Shown one piece after another: positions 1 through 9,735 of a stretch of DNA of 53,321 nucleotides; the stretch's first letter is position 1, and every line of letters starts with the position of its first letter. The stretch covers positions 1 through 53,321 of the forward strand of contig NZ_LZKK01000247.1 of NCBI RefSeq assembly GCF_001672815.1. Direction: 5' to 3'. Source of the DNA: Mycobacterium sp. E796. Lineage in GTDB: Bacteria; Actinomycetota; Actinomycetes; Mycobacteriales; Mycobacteriaceae. The notes beneath the pieces are model-generated. The model saw only the letters and a list, made by a program, of their open reading frames with translations, was not told the origin of the DNA and did not search any database. The position numbers and the translations under genes are program-made.

Positions 1-715
1 GCGTCCCGGCGGGCGCCGGGCCGCCGGCCGCCGCGGGCTGGGGTGCCGGCGCCTGTTGGGCGGCCGCGCGGCGGACCACGGCCTGGATCTGCTGGCGCAC
101 CACCGGATTCGACCGGAGGTCGCCCGCCTGGTTCAGCGGGATGTTGTTGGCCTTCAGGATCTGCAGGATCTCCATCACCGGACCCGCCTGCCCGCTGAGA
201 TCGTAGGTCCTGTTGTCTTCGCTCAGGGTGAACTGCGCGGGCACCAGCCCGTTGACCAAAGCGCTTCGCTCCCAGTCGATGCGGTATTCCTGGGTGGTCG
301 GGTTGACCAGCACGACCACCTTGCGGGCGTTGAGGTTGCCGAGCCGGGTGAGGTGGGCGATGACCCGGTCCTCGCTGTCGAACGGCAGGAACCCGGGCCC
401 GGCGATGTGCAGGTGCACCTTCACCACCTGCTGATTGTTGATCCACGTCCCGGTCTCGGTGAGCCCGGTGATCTGCGCGAGCGCCAGCACGCCGGTCTGT
501 TCGAGCTCCGCGTTCTTGGCGGACGACTTCGCCCCGAAGTTGGCCAGCGCGATCGCGATCACCACGTCGGCGACGGTGATCAGCAGGCCGACGTAGAGCA
601 TCCAAGCCAGCAGGTCACCGAACCCCATGGTGAAGTAGACGACCAAAAAGATCGGCCCGACCAGGCCGCCGCACAGCAAAACGATCAACTGTGCCTTGAG
701 GTAGCGCGCCAACAC
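1..715 (-). CDS. membrane protein, Rv0686-like (3' end lies outside the window)
   Basis: The reading frame starts at a GTG at 715 with a GAGGAGAG ribosome site a few bases upstream and stays open for 238 codons to the window edge, so the C-terminus is missing. Two hydrophobic segments lie near residues 8-28 and 35-58. They are followed by a soluble domain and, near residue 218, a stretch rich in Ala, Pro and Gln. No catalytic motif is recognisable. In Mtb the gene beside tuf at this place is Rv0686, annotated as a membrane protein of similar length, so orthology is inferred mainly from position. It lies downstream of two PE genes on the same strand. The function is unknown. Confidence 0.7.
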   Translation of the reverse strand, partial: MLARYLKAQLIVLLCGGLVGPIFLVVYFTMGFGDLLAWMLYVGLLITVADVVIAIALANFGAKSSAKNAELEQTGVLALAQITGLTETGTWINNQQVVKVHLHIAGPGFLPFDSEDRVIAHLTRLGNLNARKVVVLVNPTTQEYRIDWERSALVNGLVPAQFTLSEDNRTYDLSGQAGPVMEILQILKANNIPLNQAGDLRSNPVVRQQIQAVVRRAAAQQAPAPQPAAAGGPAPAGT

Positions 716-800
716 GTGTCTCTCCTCGTCTCGCTGGGAAGTCCGGGTCAGATTAACGCCGTCGCCGGCGGGACGCTCGCAAAGCGTGCTCGAGCGCCGA

Positions 801-1598
801 TCACTCCTCGGCGGGTTCGGACGCCCCCGCCGGCGCGGGAGAATACGCCGGGGTGCCGGGTCGGGCCGCCGCGGCCGGCGCGGCGGATCCCGGCGTCGGC
901 AAGCCCGCCAGGGGAGTGACCGCCGGGGCGGCCACGGGGGTTTCGCCGATGGCGAGGTCTTCGGCGGCGGCGGTCTCGACGGCACCACCGGACTCAGCCA
1001 ACGCGCCGCTGCCACCGGCCGCGGGGACGGCGCCGAGGTTCTGGCCGGCGACCAGGCTGCCCGTGAGGCCGGCCCCGCCGGGACTGAAGGTTCCGCCGGT
1101 TCCGGCGGCCGCCGCGGCGGGGTCGGCGCCGACGCTGCTGATCAGCTGACCGGCCGCGCCGCTCCCCCCGGCACCGAACGCACCGGGTCCGACACCGGCG
1201 GCGGCCGCCGGGGACCCGCCGGCGCCGGTGGCGGCCTGGATGGCCACCCCCGCCGCCTGGGCGGGCGCACTGAGTGCGCTCGTAGCCCCTTGCTCGAGGG
1301 TCTGCAGCGGCGACGCGTTGCTGGCCTCGGCGAGCGCATATTGCACCCCGCCGCTGCTCATCAGGTCGACGAACTGCTGGTGGAACAGCGCCGCCTGGGC
1401 GCTGAGCGCCTGATAGACCTCCGCATGGGCGCCGAACAGCGCGGCTATGCTCGCCGACACCTCGTCGGCGCCGGCGGCCAGGACCCCCGACGTGGGGCCC
1501 GACGCGGCCACGTTGGCGGAGCTGATGGTCGAACCGATGTTCGCCAGGTCGGATGCCGCCGCGGCCAGGTATTCGGGCGTCGCGAAGACGAACGACAT
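801..1598 (-). CDS. PE family protein
   Basis: The 265-residue protein opens MSFVFATPEYL, and residues 1 to about 95 form a typical PE domain. This contains the YxxxE signal (YALAE) that in mycobacteria directs PE/PPE proteins to type VII (ESX) secretion. After the PE domain comes an Ala/Gly/Pro-rich tail ending in an acidic PAEE stretch; it lacks the GGA-GGN arrays of PE_PGRS proteins. The start at 1598 is chosen because GGAGG sits five bases upstream and because the PE consensus begins here. An in-frame upstream start at 1652 would add 18 residues that do not look like PE. No PPE or ESX gene is adjacent, so the partner is unknown. It follows a PE_PGRS gene on the same strand. Confidence 0.9.
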   Translation of the reverse strand: MSFVFATPEYLAAAASDLANIGSTISSANVAASGPTSGVLAAGADEVSASIAALFGAHAEVYQALSAQAALFHQQFVDLMSSGGVQYALAEASNASPLQTLEQGATSALSAPAQAAGVAIQAATGAGGSPAAAAGVGPGAFGAGGSGAAGQLISSVGADPAAAAAGTGGTFSPGGAGLTGSLVAGQNLGAVPAAGGSGALAESGGAVETAAAEDLAIGETPVAAPAVTPLAGLPTPGSAAPAAAARPGTPAYSPAPAGASEPAEE

Positions 1599-1635
1599 CC
1601 GAACCTCCAGGGCAGGCCGCTCAGCTAGGGCAATC

Positions 1636-1651
1636 GCCCGGTCATTAGACA
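1636..1651 (-). promoter_or_regulatory. shared upstream element of the PE gene
   Basis: On the plus strand this reads GCCCGGTCATTAGACA and lies 38 bases upstream of the PE start. A close copy (GCCCGGTTATTGAACA) lies 37 bases upstream of the PE_PGRS start at 3289. Both are followed by a GGAGGTT ribosome site. It is probably part of a duplicated promoter or leader; its role is inferred. Confidence 0.45.
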
Positions 1652-1732
1652 CGGACGGAATAGGCTGAATCTATAGTAACCCGCGCGGCCCGCCTCCAGT
1701 TTCGGCAATAGAGGGAGCCGGATGCGCGGGAT

Positions 1733-3289
1733 TTACGGCAGTACGGCGCCGGCCGGGCCGTGCGCGCCCAACAACTTGCCGCCGGCGCCCCCGAAGCCGG
1801 CCGTCCCCGTGAATTGGGTGCCGTTGCCGCCGGCGCCGCCGTTGCCGATGTAGCCGGCGTTGCCGCCGTCTCCGCCGTTGCCGTCGAGGCCGGTGCCGGA
1901 TCCGCCGTCGCCGCCGCTACCGATGACTCCGCCGCCACCGCCGTTGCCGCCCACGCCATGGGCGCCGGTGGCCGCGCCGGCGGCCCCGCCGTTGCCGATC
2001 AGAAAGCCACCGTTGCCGCCATATCCGCCGGAACCGAACGTGCCGGTGGCCACGCCGCCGTGGCCCCCGTTGCCGAAAATCCAGGCGTTGCCGCCGTTGC
2101 CGCCGAATCCCGTCCCGGACGATCCGCCTTGGCCGCCGGTGCCGAACAGCAGCCCGCCGTTCCCGCCGTAACCGCCCAGCCCGTCGAGCCCGCCGCCGCC
2201 ACCCAGGTAGGCGCCGGCCGCCCCGCCGGCGCCGCCATCGCCGAACAGCCCGGCGTAACCACCGAAACCACCGAAGCCGCCATCGAGTTGGTTCGCCACG
2301 TTCAATCCCTGGCTGATGCCGCCGTTTCCGCCGGCCCCGCCGACTCCGAACAACAGCCCACCGAAGCCGCCCTGCCCGCCGTCGCCGCCGGACCCGCCGT
2401 TGGGCCCCGGGCTACCGGTGTTGCCTACCCCGCCGTCGCCGCCGTTCCCGCCGTGACCACCGGCGCCGAGCAGCCCGGCCATGCCGCCGATACCGCCGTC
2501 GCCGCCATCCCCGCCGGTTGCGCTGACCCCCGATTGGAATGCGCTGCCGCCACGTCCGGCGTCTCCGCCGTTTCCGGCGATGCCACCGAACAGTCCCGCG
2601 CGGCCGCCGGCGCCGCCATTGCCGCCGTGACCGCCGCCTCCAGACGAAAACCCGTTGCCGCCGGCCCCGCCGGGCGCACCGGCCCCCCCGTTGCCGTACA
2701 GCCACCCGCCGTGCCCGCCGGCGCCGCCATTGGTGCCGGCCGCATTGCCGAAAAGCTGCGCGAAACCGGCCCCACCGGCCCCGCCGTTGCCGATCAGTCC
2801 CGCGGGTCCACCGTTGCCGCCGTTCATTCCGGCGACGGTGCCGGCACCGCCGTTACCGCCGTTGCCGAGGATCCACCCACCGGGCGCGCCGTTTTGGCCC
2901 GGGCCGCCGTTGGCGCCGTCGCCGATGAGCGGGCGATTGGTCAGCGCCTCGCTGGGCGCGTTGATGATGCCGAGCACATCCTGTTCCAGCGTCTGCAGGG
3001 GCGAGGCGTTCGCGGCCTCCGCCAGGGCGTATTGAGTTGCGCCGCCCGTGATCAGCTGCACGAACCGCTGATGGAAGGACGCCGCTTGGGCGCTGATGGC
3101 CTGATAGGCCTGGGCGTGCGCGCCGAAGAGGGCGGCGATTTCCGCCGAGACCGCGTCGGCACCGGCCGCCAGCACGTGCGACGTCGGGGCCCACGCGGTG
3201 GCGTTGGCCGCACCGATCGTCGAGCCGATGTTCGCCAGATCTTTCGCCGCCGCCGCGACGTACTCGGGCGCCGCAACCACGAACGACAC
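1733..3289 (-). CDS. PE_PGRS family protein
   Basis: The protein is about 518 residues. It has an N-terminal PE domain (about residues 1-95, with the YALAE secretion signal), a linker with the RPLIGDG motif typical of PE_PGRS proteins, and about 370 residues of Gly-Gly-Ala and Gly-Gly-Asn repeats. It ends in a short non-repeat tail. The GTG at 3289 is preferred over the TTG at 3295: it gives the standard N-terminus (M)[10 protein letters not shown] and sits six bases after GGAGG. PE_PGRS proteins are surface or secreted proteins, usually ESX-5 dependent; individual functions are mostly unknown. The gene lies between tuf and a second PE gene, a position not occupied by PE genes in Mtb. Confidence 0.93.
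   Translation of the reverse strand: MSFVVAAPEYVAAAAKDLANIGSTIGAANATAWAPTSHVLAAGADAVSAEIAALFGAHAQAYQAISAQAASFHQRFVQLITGGATQYALAEAANASPLQTLEQDVLGIINAPSEALTNRPLIGDGANGGPGQNGAPGGWILGNGGNGGAGTVAGMNGGNGGPAGLIGNGGAGGAGFAQLFGNAAGTNGGAGGHGGWLYGNGGAGAPGGAGGNGFSSGGGGHGGNGGAGGRAGLFGGIAGNGGDAGRGGSAFQSGVSATGGDGGDGGIGGMAGLLGAGGHGGNGGDGGVGNTGSPGPNGGSGGDGGQGGFGGLLFGVGGAGGNGGISQGLNVANQLDGGFGGFGGYAGLFGDGGAGGAAGAYLGGGGGLDGLGGYGGNGGLLFGTGGQGGSSGTGFGGNGGNAWIFGNGGHGGVATGTFGSGGYGGNGGFLIGNGGAAGAATGAHGVGGNGGGGGVIGSGGDGGSGTGLDGNGGDGGNAGYIGNGGAGGNGTQFTGTAGFGGAGGKLLGAHGPAGAVLP
1745..2900 (-). repeat. PGRS low-complexity region
   Basis: A GC-rich, imperfect nine-base-type repeat encodes Gly-Gly-X triplets in the PE_PGRS gene. 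Long open frames on the opposite strand here are a by-product of the composition. Such regions are prone to length variation and to assembly collapse. Confidence 0.85.
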
Positions 3290-3325
3290 TTTCAACCTCC
3301 ACGAACGGCCACTGCGGTCACAAAA

Positions 3326-3341
3326 GCCCGGTTATTGAACA
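3326..3341 (-). promoter_or_regulatory. shared upstream element of the PE_PGRS gene
   Basis: GCCCGGTTATTGAACA (plus strand) lies 37 bases before the PE_PGRS start and matches the element at 1636-1651 in 13 of 16 positions. Its conserved spacing suggests the two PE genes share a duplicated upstream region. Confidence 0.45.
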
Positions 3342-3400
3342 AGGACTCAACAGACGCCGATGGTAACGCGATCCGAGGCGTTGCCGTGACCCGAACGCAC

Positions 3401-3435
3401 GAAACCCGGGCGTCCCGCGAGGGAGCCCGGGCTTC
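3401..3435 (-). terminator. tuf hairpin terminator
   Basis: Arms GAAACCCGGGC (3401-3411) and GCCCGGGCTTC (3425-3435) pair with one mismatch, just past the tuf stop codon. On the minus strand only three T residues follow, so this is the weak-tract type common in mycobacteria. It would separate tuf from the PE genes. Confidence 0.6.
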
Positions 3436-3448
3436 GCGCGAGCGAGAT

Positions 3449-4639
<1,191 letters not shown>

Positions 4640-4747
4640 TGTTATGTCCTCCGACTTGTTGGTGCTTTGTTAAGCAGTGTTGATTATTTGGGTTTCGGCC
4701 GCGGTGTTAACCTGGCCAGCTTACTCGTGCGCTAAAGCTGATTGCTC

Positions 4748-4785
4748 GGCTCCTTACTCGTGAGCTTCGCTCACTCGCCGTCGCC
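4748..4785 (-). repeat. hairpin element with conserved ends, fusA-tuf spacer (copy C)
   Basis: On the plus strand the ends are GGCTCCT (4748-4754) and CGTCGCC (4779-4785), flanking a stem GTGAGC/GCTCAC (4760-4765 and 4769-4774). Related elements with the same ends but different stems follow nusG and rplK (45006-45044 and 44485-44522). This copy begins nine bases after the fusA stop. The role could be mRNA processing, attenuation or stability, and is not known. Confidence 0.6.
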
Positions 4786-4817
4786 TTCGCGAACTCACTG
4801 GCCCGTCGCCTTCGCGA
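4778..4817. repeat. 15-base direct repeat across the fusA stop codon
   Basis: CCGTCGCCTTCGCGA occurs at 4778-4792 (spacer) and again at 4803-4817 (last codons of fusA), 25 bases apart. It may reflect a small tandem duplication of the 3' end of fusA, or insertion of the adjacent hairpin element with a target duplication. Confidence 0.5.
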
Positions 4818-6900
4818 TGATCTCCTTCGACACGTTGGCCGGTACTTCGGCGTACGAGTCGAACACCATGGAGTAGTTCGCCCGGCCCTGAGTCTTGGAC
4901 CGCAGGTCGCCGACGTAGCCGAACATCTCCGACAGCGGCACGTGCGCCCTGACGACGCGCGCGCCCGCCCGCTCCTCCATGGCCTGGATCTGGCCACGGC
5001 GGGAGTTCAGGTCGCCGATCACGTCGCCCATGTAGTCCTCGGGCGTGGTGACCTCGACGGCCATGATCGGTTCCAGAATCACCGGCTGGGCTTGCGCGGC
5101 AGCCTTTTTCAGCACCTGCGAGCCGGCGATCTTGAACGCCATTTCCGACGAGTCGACCTCGTGGAAGGCGCCGTCAAGCAGGGTGACCTTCAGGTTCACC
5201 AGCGGGTAGCCGGCCAGCACGCCGTACTGCATGGCGTCCTGCGCGCCGGCGTCCACCGACGGGATGTACTCGCGCGGGATGCGCCCACCGGTGACCTTGT
5301 TCTCGAACTCGTAGGTGGCGCCGTCTTCGCCGTGGAACGGTTCGAGGTTGATCAGCACCTTCGCGAACTGGCCCGAGCCGCCGGTCTGCTTCTTGTGGGT
5401 GTACTCGACCTTCTCCGCCACGCGACGGATGGTCTCCTTGTACGCCACCTGGGGCTTGCCGACGTTGGCCTCGACCTTGAACTCGCGGCGCATGCGGTCC
5501 ACGAGGATGTCCAGGTGCAGCTCGCCCATGCCGCCGATCACGGTCTGGCCGGTCTCGACGTCCTGGTGCACCTTGAAGGTGGGGTCCTCCTCGGCGAGCT
5601 TCTGGATCGACAGGGAGAGCTTCTCCTGGTCGCTCTTGGTCTTGGGCTCGATGGCCACCTCGATCACCGGGTCGGGGAAGGTCATCGACTCCAGCACGAT
5701 CTGGTGGTTCGGGTCGCTCAGGGTATCGCCGGTGGTGGTGTCCTTCAGCCCGATCACGGCATAGATGTGGCCGGCCGAGGCGGTCTCCACCGGGTTCTCC
5801 TTGTTGGAGTGCATCTGGAACAGCTTGCCCAGCCGCTCCTTCTTGCCCTTGGTGGCGTTGATGACCTGGCTGCCGGAATCGACCTTGCCCGAGTACACCC
5901 GGACGTAGGTCAGCTTGCCGAAGAACGGGTGCGTGGCGACCTTGAACGCCAGCGCCGAGAAGGGCTCGTCGGTCGACGGCCTGCGCACGACCTCCTCGTC
6001 CTCGTTGCCCGGCGCGTGCCCGACGGCCGGCGGCACGTCCAGCGGCGAGGGCAGGTAGTCGATCACGGCGTCGAGCATGGGCTGCACGCCCTTGTTCTTG
6101 AACGCGCTGCCGCACAGCACCAGGTAGGCCTCGGAGCTGATCGTGAGCTTGCGCAGCGCGGCCTTGATCTCCGCGACCGACAGCTCCTCGCCGCCGAGGT
6201 ACTTCTCCAGCAGCGCCTCGTCGGTCTCGGCGACCGCCTCGAGCAGCTTGGTGCGGTACTCGTCGGCCTTCTCCGCCAACTCGGCCGGGATGTCGATGGT
6301 GTCGTAGGTCTCGCCGAGCTTGGTCTCGCCGCGCCACACCTTGGCCTTCATCTCGACCAGGTCGACGACGCCCTCGAAGTCACCCTCCGAGCCGACGGGC
6401 AGCTGGATGGGAATGACGTTGGCGCCCAGCCGCTCCTCCATGGTGCGCACGGAGAAGTAGAAGTCGGCGCCGATCTTGTCCATCTTGTTGACGAAGCAGA
6501 TGCGCGGGACGTCGTACTTGTCGGCCTGCCGCCAGACCTGCTCGGACTGCGGCTCGACGCCCTCCTTGCCGTCGAAGACGGCGACGGCACCGTCGAGCAC
6601 GCGCAGGCTGCGCTCCACCTCAACGGTGAAATCGACGTGGCCGGGCGTGTCGATGATGTTGATCTGGTTGCCGTTCCAGAAGCAGGTGGTGGCCGCGGAG
6701 GTGATGGTGATCCCCCGCTCCTGCTCCTGCTCCATCCAGTCCATGGTGGCGGCGCCGTCGTGCACCTCACCGATCTTGTAGCTGATGCCGGTGTAGTAGA
6801 GGATGCGCTCCGTCGTCGTCGTCTTGCCGGCGTCGATGTGCGCCATGATGCCGATGTTGCGGACCTTGGTGAGGTCGGTCAGCACGTCCTTCTGTGCCAC
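4795..6900 (-). CDS. fusA: elongation factor G
   Basis: EF-G drives GTP-dependent translocation of tRNA and mRNA on the ribosome. The 701-residue protein has the G1 motif AHIDAGKT (20-27), G3 DTPGH (84-88) and G4 NKMD (138-141), followed by domains II to V of normal length. It corresponds to Mtb fusA1. It starts at ATG 6900 and lies 72 bases after rpsG in the str operon, on the same strand. The last codons contain one copy of a 15-base direct repeat shared with the downstream spacer. Nothing suggests truncation or a frameshift. Confidence 0.98.
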   Translation of the reverse strand: MAQKDVLTDLTKVRNIGIMAHIDAGKTTTTERILYYTGISYKIGEVHDGAATMDWMEQEQERGITITSAATTCFWNGNQINIIDTPGHVDFTVEVERSLRVLDGAVAVFDGKEGVEPQSEQVWRQADKYDVPRICFVNKMDKIGADFYFSVRTMEERLGANVIPIQLPVGSEGDFEGVVDLVEMKAKVWRGETKLGETYDTIDIPAELAEKADEYRTKLLEAVAETDEALLEKYLGGEELSVAEIKAALRKLTISSEAYLVLCGSAFKNKGVQPMLDAVIDYLPSPLDVPPAVGHAPGNEDEEVVRRPSTDEPFSALAFKVATHPFFGKLTYVRVYSGKVDSGSQVINATKGKKERLGKLFQMHSNKENPVETASAGHIYAVIGLKDTTTGDTLSDPNHQIVLESMTFPDPVIEVAIEPKTKSDQEKLSLSIQKLAEEDPTFKVHQDVETGQTVIGGMGELHLDILVDRMRREFKVEANVGKPQVAYKETIRRVAEKVEYTHKKQTGGSGQFAKVLINLEPFHGEDGATYEFENKVTGGRIPREYIPSVDAGAQDAMQYGVLAGYPLVNLKVTLLDGAFHEVDSSEMAFKIAGSQVLKKAAAQAQPVILEPIMAVEVTTPEDYMGDVIGDLNSRRGQIQAMEERAGARVVRAHVPLSEMFGYVGDLRSKTQGRANYSMVFDSYAEVPANVSKEIIAKATGQ

Positions 6901-6972
6901 AGAAGTCTTCCCACTCTTTCGATTGCTCGGTTGCTGTCTAGTTGCGCCCGGCGACTCTGCCGAATGTCGCCT

Positions 6973-7443
6973 CTACCAGCGATAGTGCGCGAAGGCGCGG
7001 TTGGCCTCGGCCATCTTGTGGGTGTCCTCACGCCGCTTGACGGAGGCCCCGAGGCCGTTGCTGGCATCCAGGAGTTCGTTTGCCAGCCGCTCGATCATGG
7101 TCTTCTCCCGGCGTTGCCGCGAGAAGCTGACAAGCCAGCGCAGCGCCAGCGTGGTGGACCGGTCGGGACGCACCTCGACGGGCACCTGGTAGGTCGCACC
7201 ACCGACGCGGCGGCTGCGCACCTCCAGGGCGGGCTTGACGTTGTCGAGAGCACGCTTGAGCGTGATCACGGGGTCGGTGCCTGTCTTTTCCCGCGCTTGC
7301 TCGAGCGCTCCATAAACAATGCGCTCGGCGAGCGATTTCTTCCCCTTGAGCAGAACTTTGTTGACCAGCTGGGTGACCAGCTGCGACCCGTAGACCGGGT
7401 CGTTGACCAACGGACGCTTGGGCGCGGGCCCCTTGCGCGGCAT
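6973..7443 (-). CDS. rpsG: 30S ribosomal protein S7
   Basis: S7 nucleates assembly of the 30S head and contacts the E-site tRNA. The 156-residue protein begins [12 protein letters not shown] and matches bacterial S7 over its full length, ending FAHYRW. The ATG at 7443 overlaps the rpsL stop by one base (TGATG), and a purine-rich AGGAGAAG site lies inside the end of rpsL. The two genes are therefore translationally linked. In many bacteria S7 represses its own operon by binding the rpsL-rpsG junction; with a one-base overlap there is little room for that here, so regulation is uncertain. Confidence 0.98.
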   Translation of the reverse strand: MPRKGPAPKRPLVNDPVYGSQLVTQLVNKVLLKGKKSLAERIVYGALEQAREKTGTDPVITLKRALDNVKPALEVRSRRVGGATYQVPVEVRPDRSTTLALRWLVSFSRQRREKTMIERLANELLDASNGLGASVKRREDTHKMAEANRAFAHYRW

Positions 7444-7817
7444 CAGCTCTTCTCCTTCTTGGCGCCGTAGCGGCTACGAGCCTGCTTGCGGTTCTTGACG
7501 CCCTGGGTGTCGAGCGAACCGCGGATTATCTTGTACCGGACACCCGGCAGGTCCTTAACCCGGCCACCACGCACCAGCACCATGGAGTGCTCCTGCAGGT
7601 TGTGGCCCTCGCCGGGGATGTACGCCGTGACCTCGACCTGACTCGTCAGCTTGACGCGCGCAACCTTCCGAAGCGCCGAGTTCGGCTTCTTCGGGGTGGT
7701 GGTGTACACGCGGGTGCATACGCCACGGCGCTGCGGGCTGCCCTTCAGAGCCGCGGTCTTGACCTTTCCGATCTTGTCCCGACGACCCTTGCGGACCAGC
7801 TGCTGAATGGTTGGCAT
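7443..7817 (-). CDS. rpsL: 30S ribosomal protein S12
   Basis: S12 sits at the decoding centre and helps control translational accuracy. The 124-residue protein keeps Lys43 (in TPKKPNS) and Lys88 (in GRVKDLPG), the two residues most often changed in streptomycin-resistant mycobacteria. No target-based streptomycin resistance is therefore visible here. It is the first gene of the str operon and has a candidate promoter at 8034-8063, about 210 bases upstream. A stretch AAAGCCTCCTAG lies directly before the ATG. The length is identical to that of Mtb S12. Confidence 0.98.
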   Translation of the reverse strand: MPTIQQLVRKGRRDKIGKVKTAALKGSPQRRGVCTRVYTTTPKKPNSALRKVARVKLTSQVEVTAYIPGEGHNLQEHSMVLVRGGRVKDLPGVRYKIIRGSLDTQGVKNRKQARSRYGAKKEKS

Positions 7818-8033
7818 CTAGGAGGCTTTCTGTGTTGAAGTGTGCGTTCTGGCTCAGCTATTAAGTCTGTGTACTGCAGTTTTCCCCCGCCTCGGACTAA
7901 CTCGTGTACCCCGCGGCCGGGTGTGTCGCAAGCGCTCAGCACGGAGTTCGATCCGATGCGTAGTGGACATGCGAATTAGCCCGGCATCCACTTCCTTACG
8001 TCAGGCGCCGTAAGCCGCCAGGCACGAGCTACC

Positions 8034-8063
8034 ACAATACCCGCCGCCGGTCTCGCAGGTCAA
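8034..8063 (-). promoter_or_regulatory. candidate str operon promoter
   Basis: Minus strand: a -35 TTGACC (8058-8063), an 18-base spacer and a -10 TATTGT (8034-8039), a good sigma-A match. Transcription would begin near 8027 and give an untranslated leader of about 210 bases before rpsL. The -35 lies a few bases past the stop of the upstream TetR gene. The same -10 hexamer occurs in the candidate rpoB promoter. Confidence 0.5.
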
Positions 8064-8069
8064 AGCGGC

Positions 8070-8723
8070 TTAATCCGGTGCGGCCCGCTGGTGCGCGGAG
8101 CGCCTTTCCAGCCCCTCCAAACCCCGAGCCAGCCGCAACACCATGTCGGAGAACAGGGCGTCGGTGTCGATGTCGTCCATGACGCCGGTCATTTCCAGCA
8201 ACACGAAGCCATGCATCGCGGACCAGAACTCCAGCGCGGCGTGGAACGCCTCGACGCCGTCCAGACCATAGGACGCCAGCACGGCGATCACCGGCGCGGC
8301 CGCGCCCCTGGTGGCGGCCGCGTACTCGGGGTCGTCGCCGCCGAGCGGCATCCGGGTGAAAGCCGAGTACCGACCGGGATGGTGATGCGCGTAGCTGCGG
8401 TAGGCGGCGGCCATGACGAGCACCGCGTCGTCGCGGGCGCGCCCCTCCCCGACCCGGTTCAGCATCGTGATGATGTCGTCGATGACCCGGATCCGCACCG
8501 CCCGGCGCAGGTCCTCCAGGCTGTCCACGTGGTTGTACAGCGACGGCCCCTTGGTGCCCAGCTGCGTGGCCAGCGCGTTGATGGTCAGCGAGTCCCAGCC
8601 CTCCCGGTCCAGGAAGGTCAGCGCGCCGTCGACGATGCCGTCGCGGCTCAGTTTGGCCGGGCGGGACCCCGACTTCCCGGCGCGCTGGCGCCCAGCCGCC
8701 GATGGCGGTTCCGGAGCTGCCAT
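8070..8723 (-). CDS. TetR family transcriptional regulator, Rv0681-like
   Basis: The 217-residue protein has a helix-turn-helix DNA-binding domain around residues 25-75, after a basic Ser/Pro/Ala-rich start, and an all-helical C-terminal ligand domain. In Mtb a TetR gene (Rv0681) sits at the same place upstream of rpsL. It is divergent from a DUF3060 gene, and the 114-base gap contains an inverted repeat (8753-8775) overlapping that gene's -35 region. Repression of the DUF3060 pair, and self-control, is a reasonable inference. The ligand is unknown. The ATG at 8723 was chosen as the first in-frame start; a shorter version cannot be excluded. Confidence 0.88.
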   Translation of the reverse strand: MAAPEPPSAAGRQRAGKSGSRPAKLSRDGIVDGALTFLDREGWDSLTINALATQLGTKGPSLYNHVDSLEDLRRAVRIRVIDDIITMLNRVGEGRARDDAVLVMAAAYRSYAHHHPGRYSAFTRMPLGGDDPEYAAATRGAAAPVIAVLASYGLDGVEAFHAALEFWSAMHGFVLLEMTGVMDDIDTDALFSDMVLRLARGLEGLERRSAHQRAAPD

Positions 8724-8752
8724 GCGATCGCCCTTCGATTGATCCCGGGTGG

Positions 8753-8775
8753 GTTAACTAATGACTCTAGTTGAC
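8753..8775. promoter_or_regulatory. candidate TetR operator
   Basis: GTTAACTA (8753-8760) and TAGTTGAC (8768-8775) form an inverted repeat with seven of eight positions paired and a seven-base centre. It lies between the TetR gene and the divergent DUF3060 gene and overlaps the latter's -35 hexamer. Size and symmetry suit a TetR dimer; binding is inferred. Confidence 0.45.
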
Positions 8776-8798
8776 GGCGGCCGGGAAACTCGTAGGCT
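8771..8798 (+). promoter_or_regulatory. candidate promoter for the DUF3060 gene
   Basis: -35 TTGACG (8771-8776), a 16-base spacer and -10 TAGGCT (8793-8798). The start would be near 8805, about 30 bases before the GTG at 8838. Confidence 0.45.
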
Positions 8799-8837
8799 CA
8801 TTCGAGCGGATTCACCCGTGTTAAGAGGGGGCGTGCA

Positions 8838-9203
8838 GTGAACTGGACAACCGTCGCCGGGCCGCTGGTCACCTGCGCCGTCATCGTCGCCGTCCCCGCG
8901 CCGGCCGCGGACGCCAAGAACGGCGACACGCACATCACCGGGCAGGGCGTCGACCAGACGCTGGACTGCAACGACGCCACCCTGATCGTCAACGGCACCG
9001 GGAACACCGTCAACGCCAAGGGAAACTGCTGGGCCGTCACCGTGATGGGGTCGGGCAACACCGTCATCGCGGACTCGGTCACCCACGACATCACCGTGTA
9101 CGGCTACGACGAGACCGTCTTCTACCACGGCGGCACGCCTATCCTGTGGGATCGCGGGCGCGAACTTGGCATGACCAACCGGCTCCAGCAGGTGCCGGGC
9201 TGA
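8838..9203 (+). CDS. exported DUF3060 protein, Rv0680c-like
   Basis: This is a 121-residue protein with a hydrophobic N-terminal segment (about residues 6-25) and a likely signal-peptide cleavage after PAADA, so it should be secreted or periplasmic. The mature part is a DUF3060 domain made of short repeats such as GTGNTVNAKG and GSGNTVIADS, which suggest a small beta-solenoid. The start is a GTG preceded by GAGGGGG. A second DUF3060 protein, a lipoprotein, follows 39 bases later. In Mtb the pair is Rv0680c-Rv0679c. The biochemical role is unknown; the cell envelope is the likely location. Confidence 0.85.
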   Translation: MNWTTVAGPLVTCAVIVAVPAPAADAKNGDTHITGQGVDQTLDCNDATLIVNGTGNTVNAKGNCWAVTVMGSGNTVIADSVTHDITVYGYDETVFYHGGTPILWDRGRELGMTNRLQQVPG

Positions 9204-9242
9204 GGCACGGCACGGCACCTTCAACTCCGGAATCGAGGATCA

Positions 9243-9725
9243 ATGCGTGACCACACCACCGACCGCTCGTCCAGGCTGGCCGCGCTCGCCCTCGCGCCGG
9301 CCGCCGCGGCCTTAGTGCTGGCGGGCTGCAGCTCGACGGCCAATCCGCCCGGCGGCACCACAGCGACCACGACGAAGAGCACCGCCACCACGACGAGCGG
9401 CGCCGCGGCGCCGACGAGCTCGGGTGGGGCGAGCACGACCGCCTCCGTCGAGATCGGGAACTCGTTGAACTACGGGTCGATGGGGACGACGGCCACGCTT
9501 GATTGCGCGAACGGCAAGTCGCTCAACGTCGGTGGCTCTAACAACACGCTGACCGTCACCGGCACCTGTGTGACGGTGACCATCGGCGGTGCCAACAACA
9601 AGATCACGATCGACAAGGTCGACACGCGCATCAGCGTGGTGGGGTTGAACAACACCGTCACCTACAAGGACGGCGAGCCGAAGGTCGACAACCTCGGCTC
9701 GGGCAACACCATCAGCAAGGGCTAA
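9243..9725 (+). CDS. DUF3060 lipoprotein, threonine-rich, Rv0679c-like
   Basis: The 160-residue protein has a lipoprotein signal peptide with lipobox LAGC (Cys near residue 29). A linker rich in Thr, Ser and Ala (about residues 30-70) follows, and then a DUF3060 domain with the same GGxNNTLTV-type repeats as its upstream neighbour. It should be anchored to the membrane or envelope by a lipid. Mtb Rv0679c is described as a threonine-rich envelope protein; its molecular function is not established. The gene ends only ten bases from the convergent echA5. In Mtb, mmpL5, mmpS5 and Rv0678 lie between these two genes; here they are absent. Confidence 0.88.
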   Translation: MRDHTTDRSSRLAALALAPAAAALVLAGCSSTANPPGGTTATTTKSTATTTSGAAAPTSSGGASTTASVEIGNSLNYGSMGTTATLDCANGKSLNVGGSNNTLTVTGTCVTVTIGGANNKITIDKVDTRISVVGLNNTVTYKDGEPKVDNLGSGNTISKG

Positions 9726-9735
9726 GGCTGCCAGG

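Noticed and set aside
1745..2900. Possible CRISPR array or satellite in the regular GC-rich repeats
   Set aside because: Repeat units are short, imperfect and in phase with codons for Gly-Gly-X; there are no uniform spacers and no cas genes. It is the PGRS domain.
4942..7470. 842-codon plus-strand frame opposite fusA and rpsG
   Set aside because: Same composition effect. The real proteins on the minus strand are unmistakable EF-G and S7.
7443..7817. Streptomycin-resistance change in rpsL
   Set aside because: Lys43 and Lys88 are both present.
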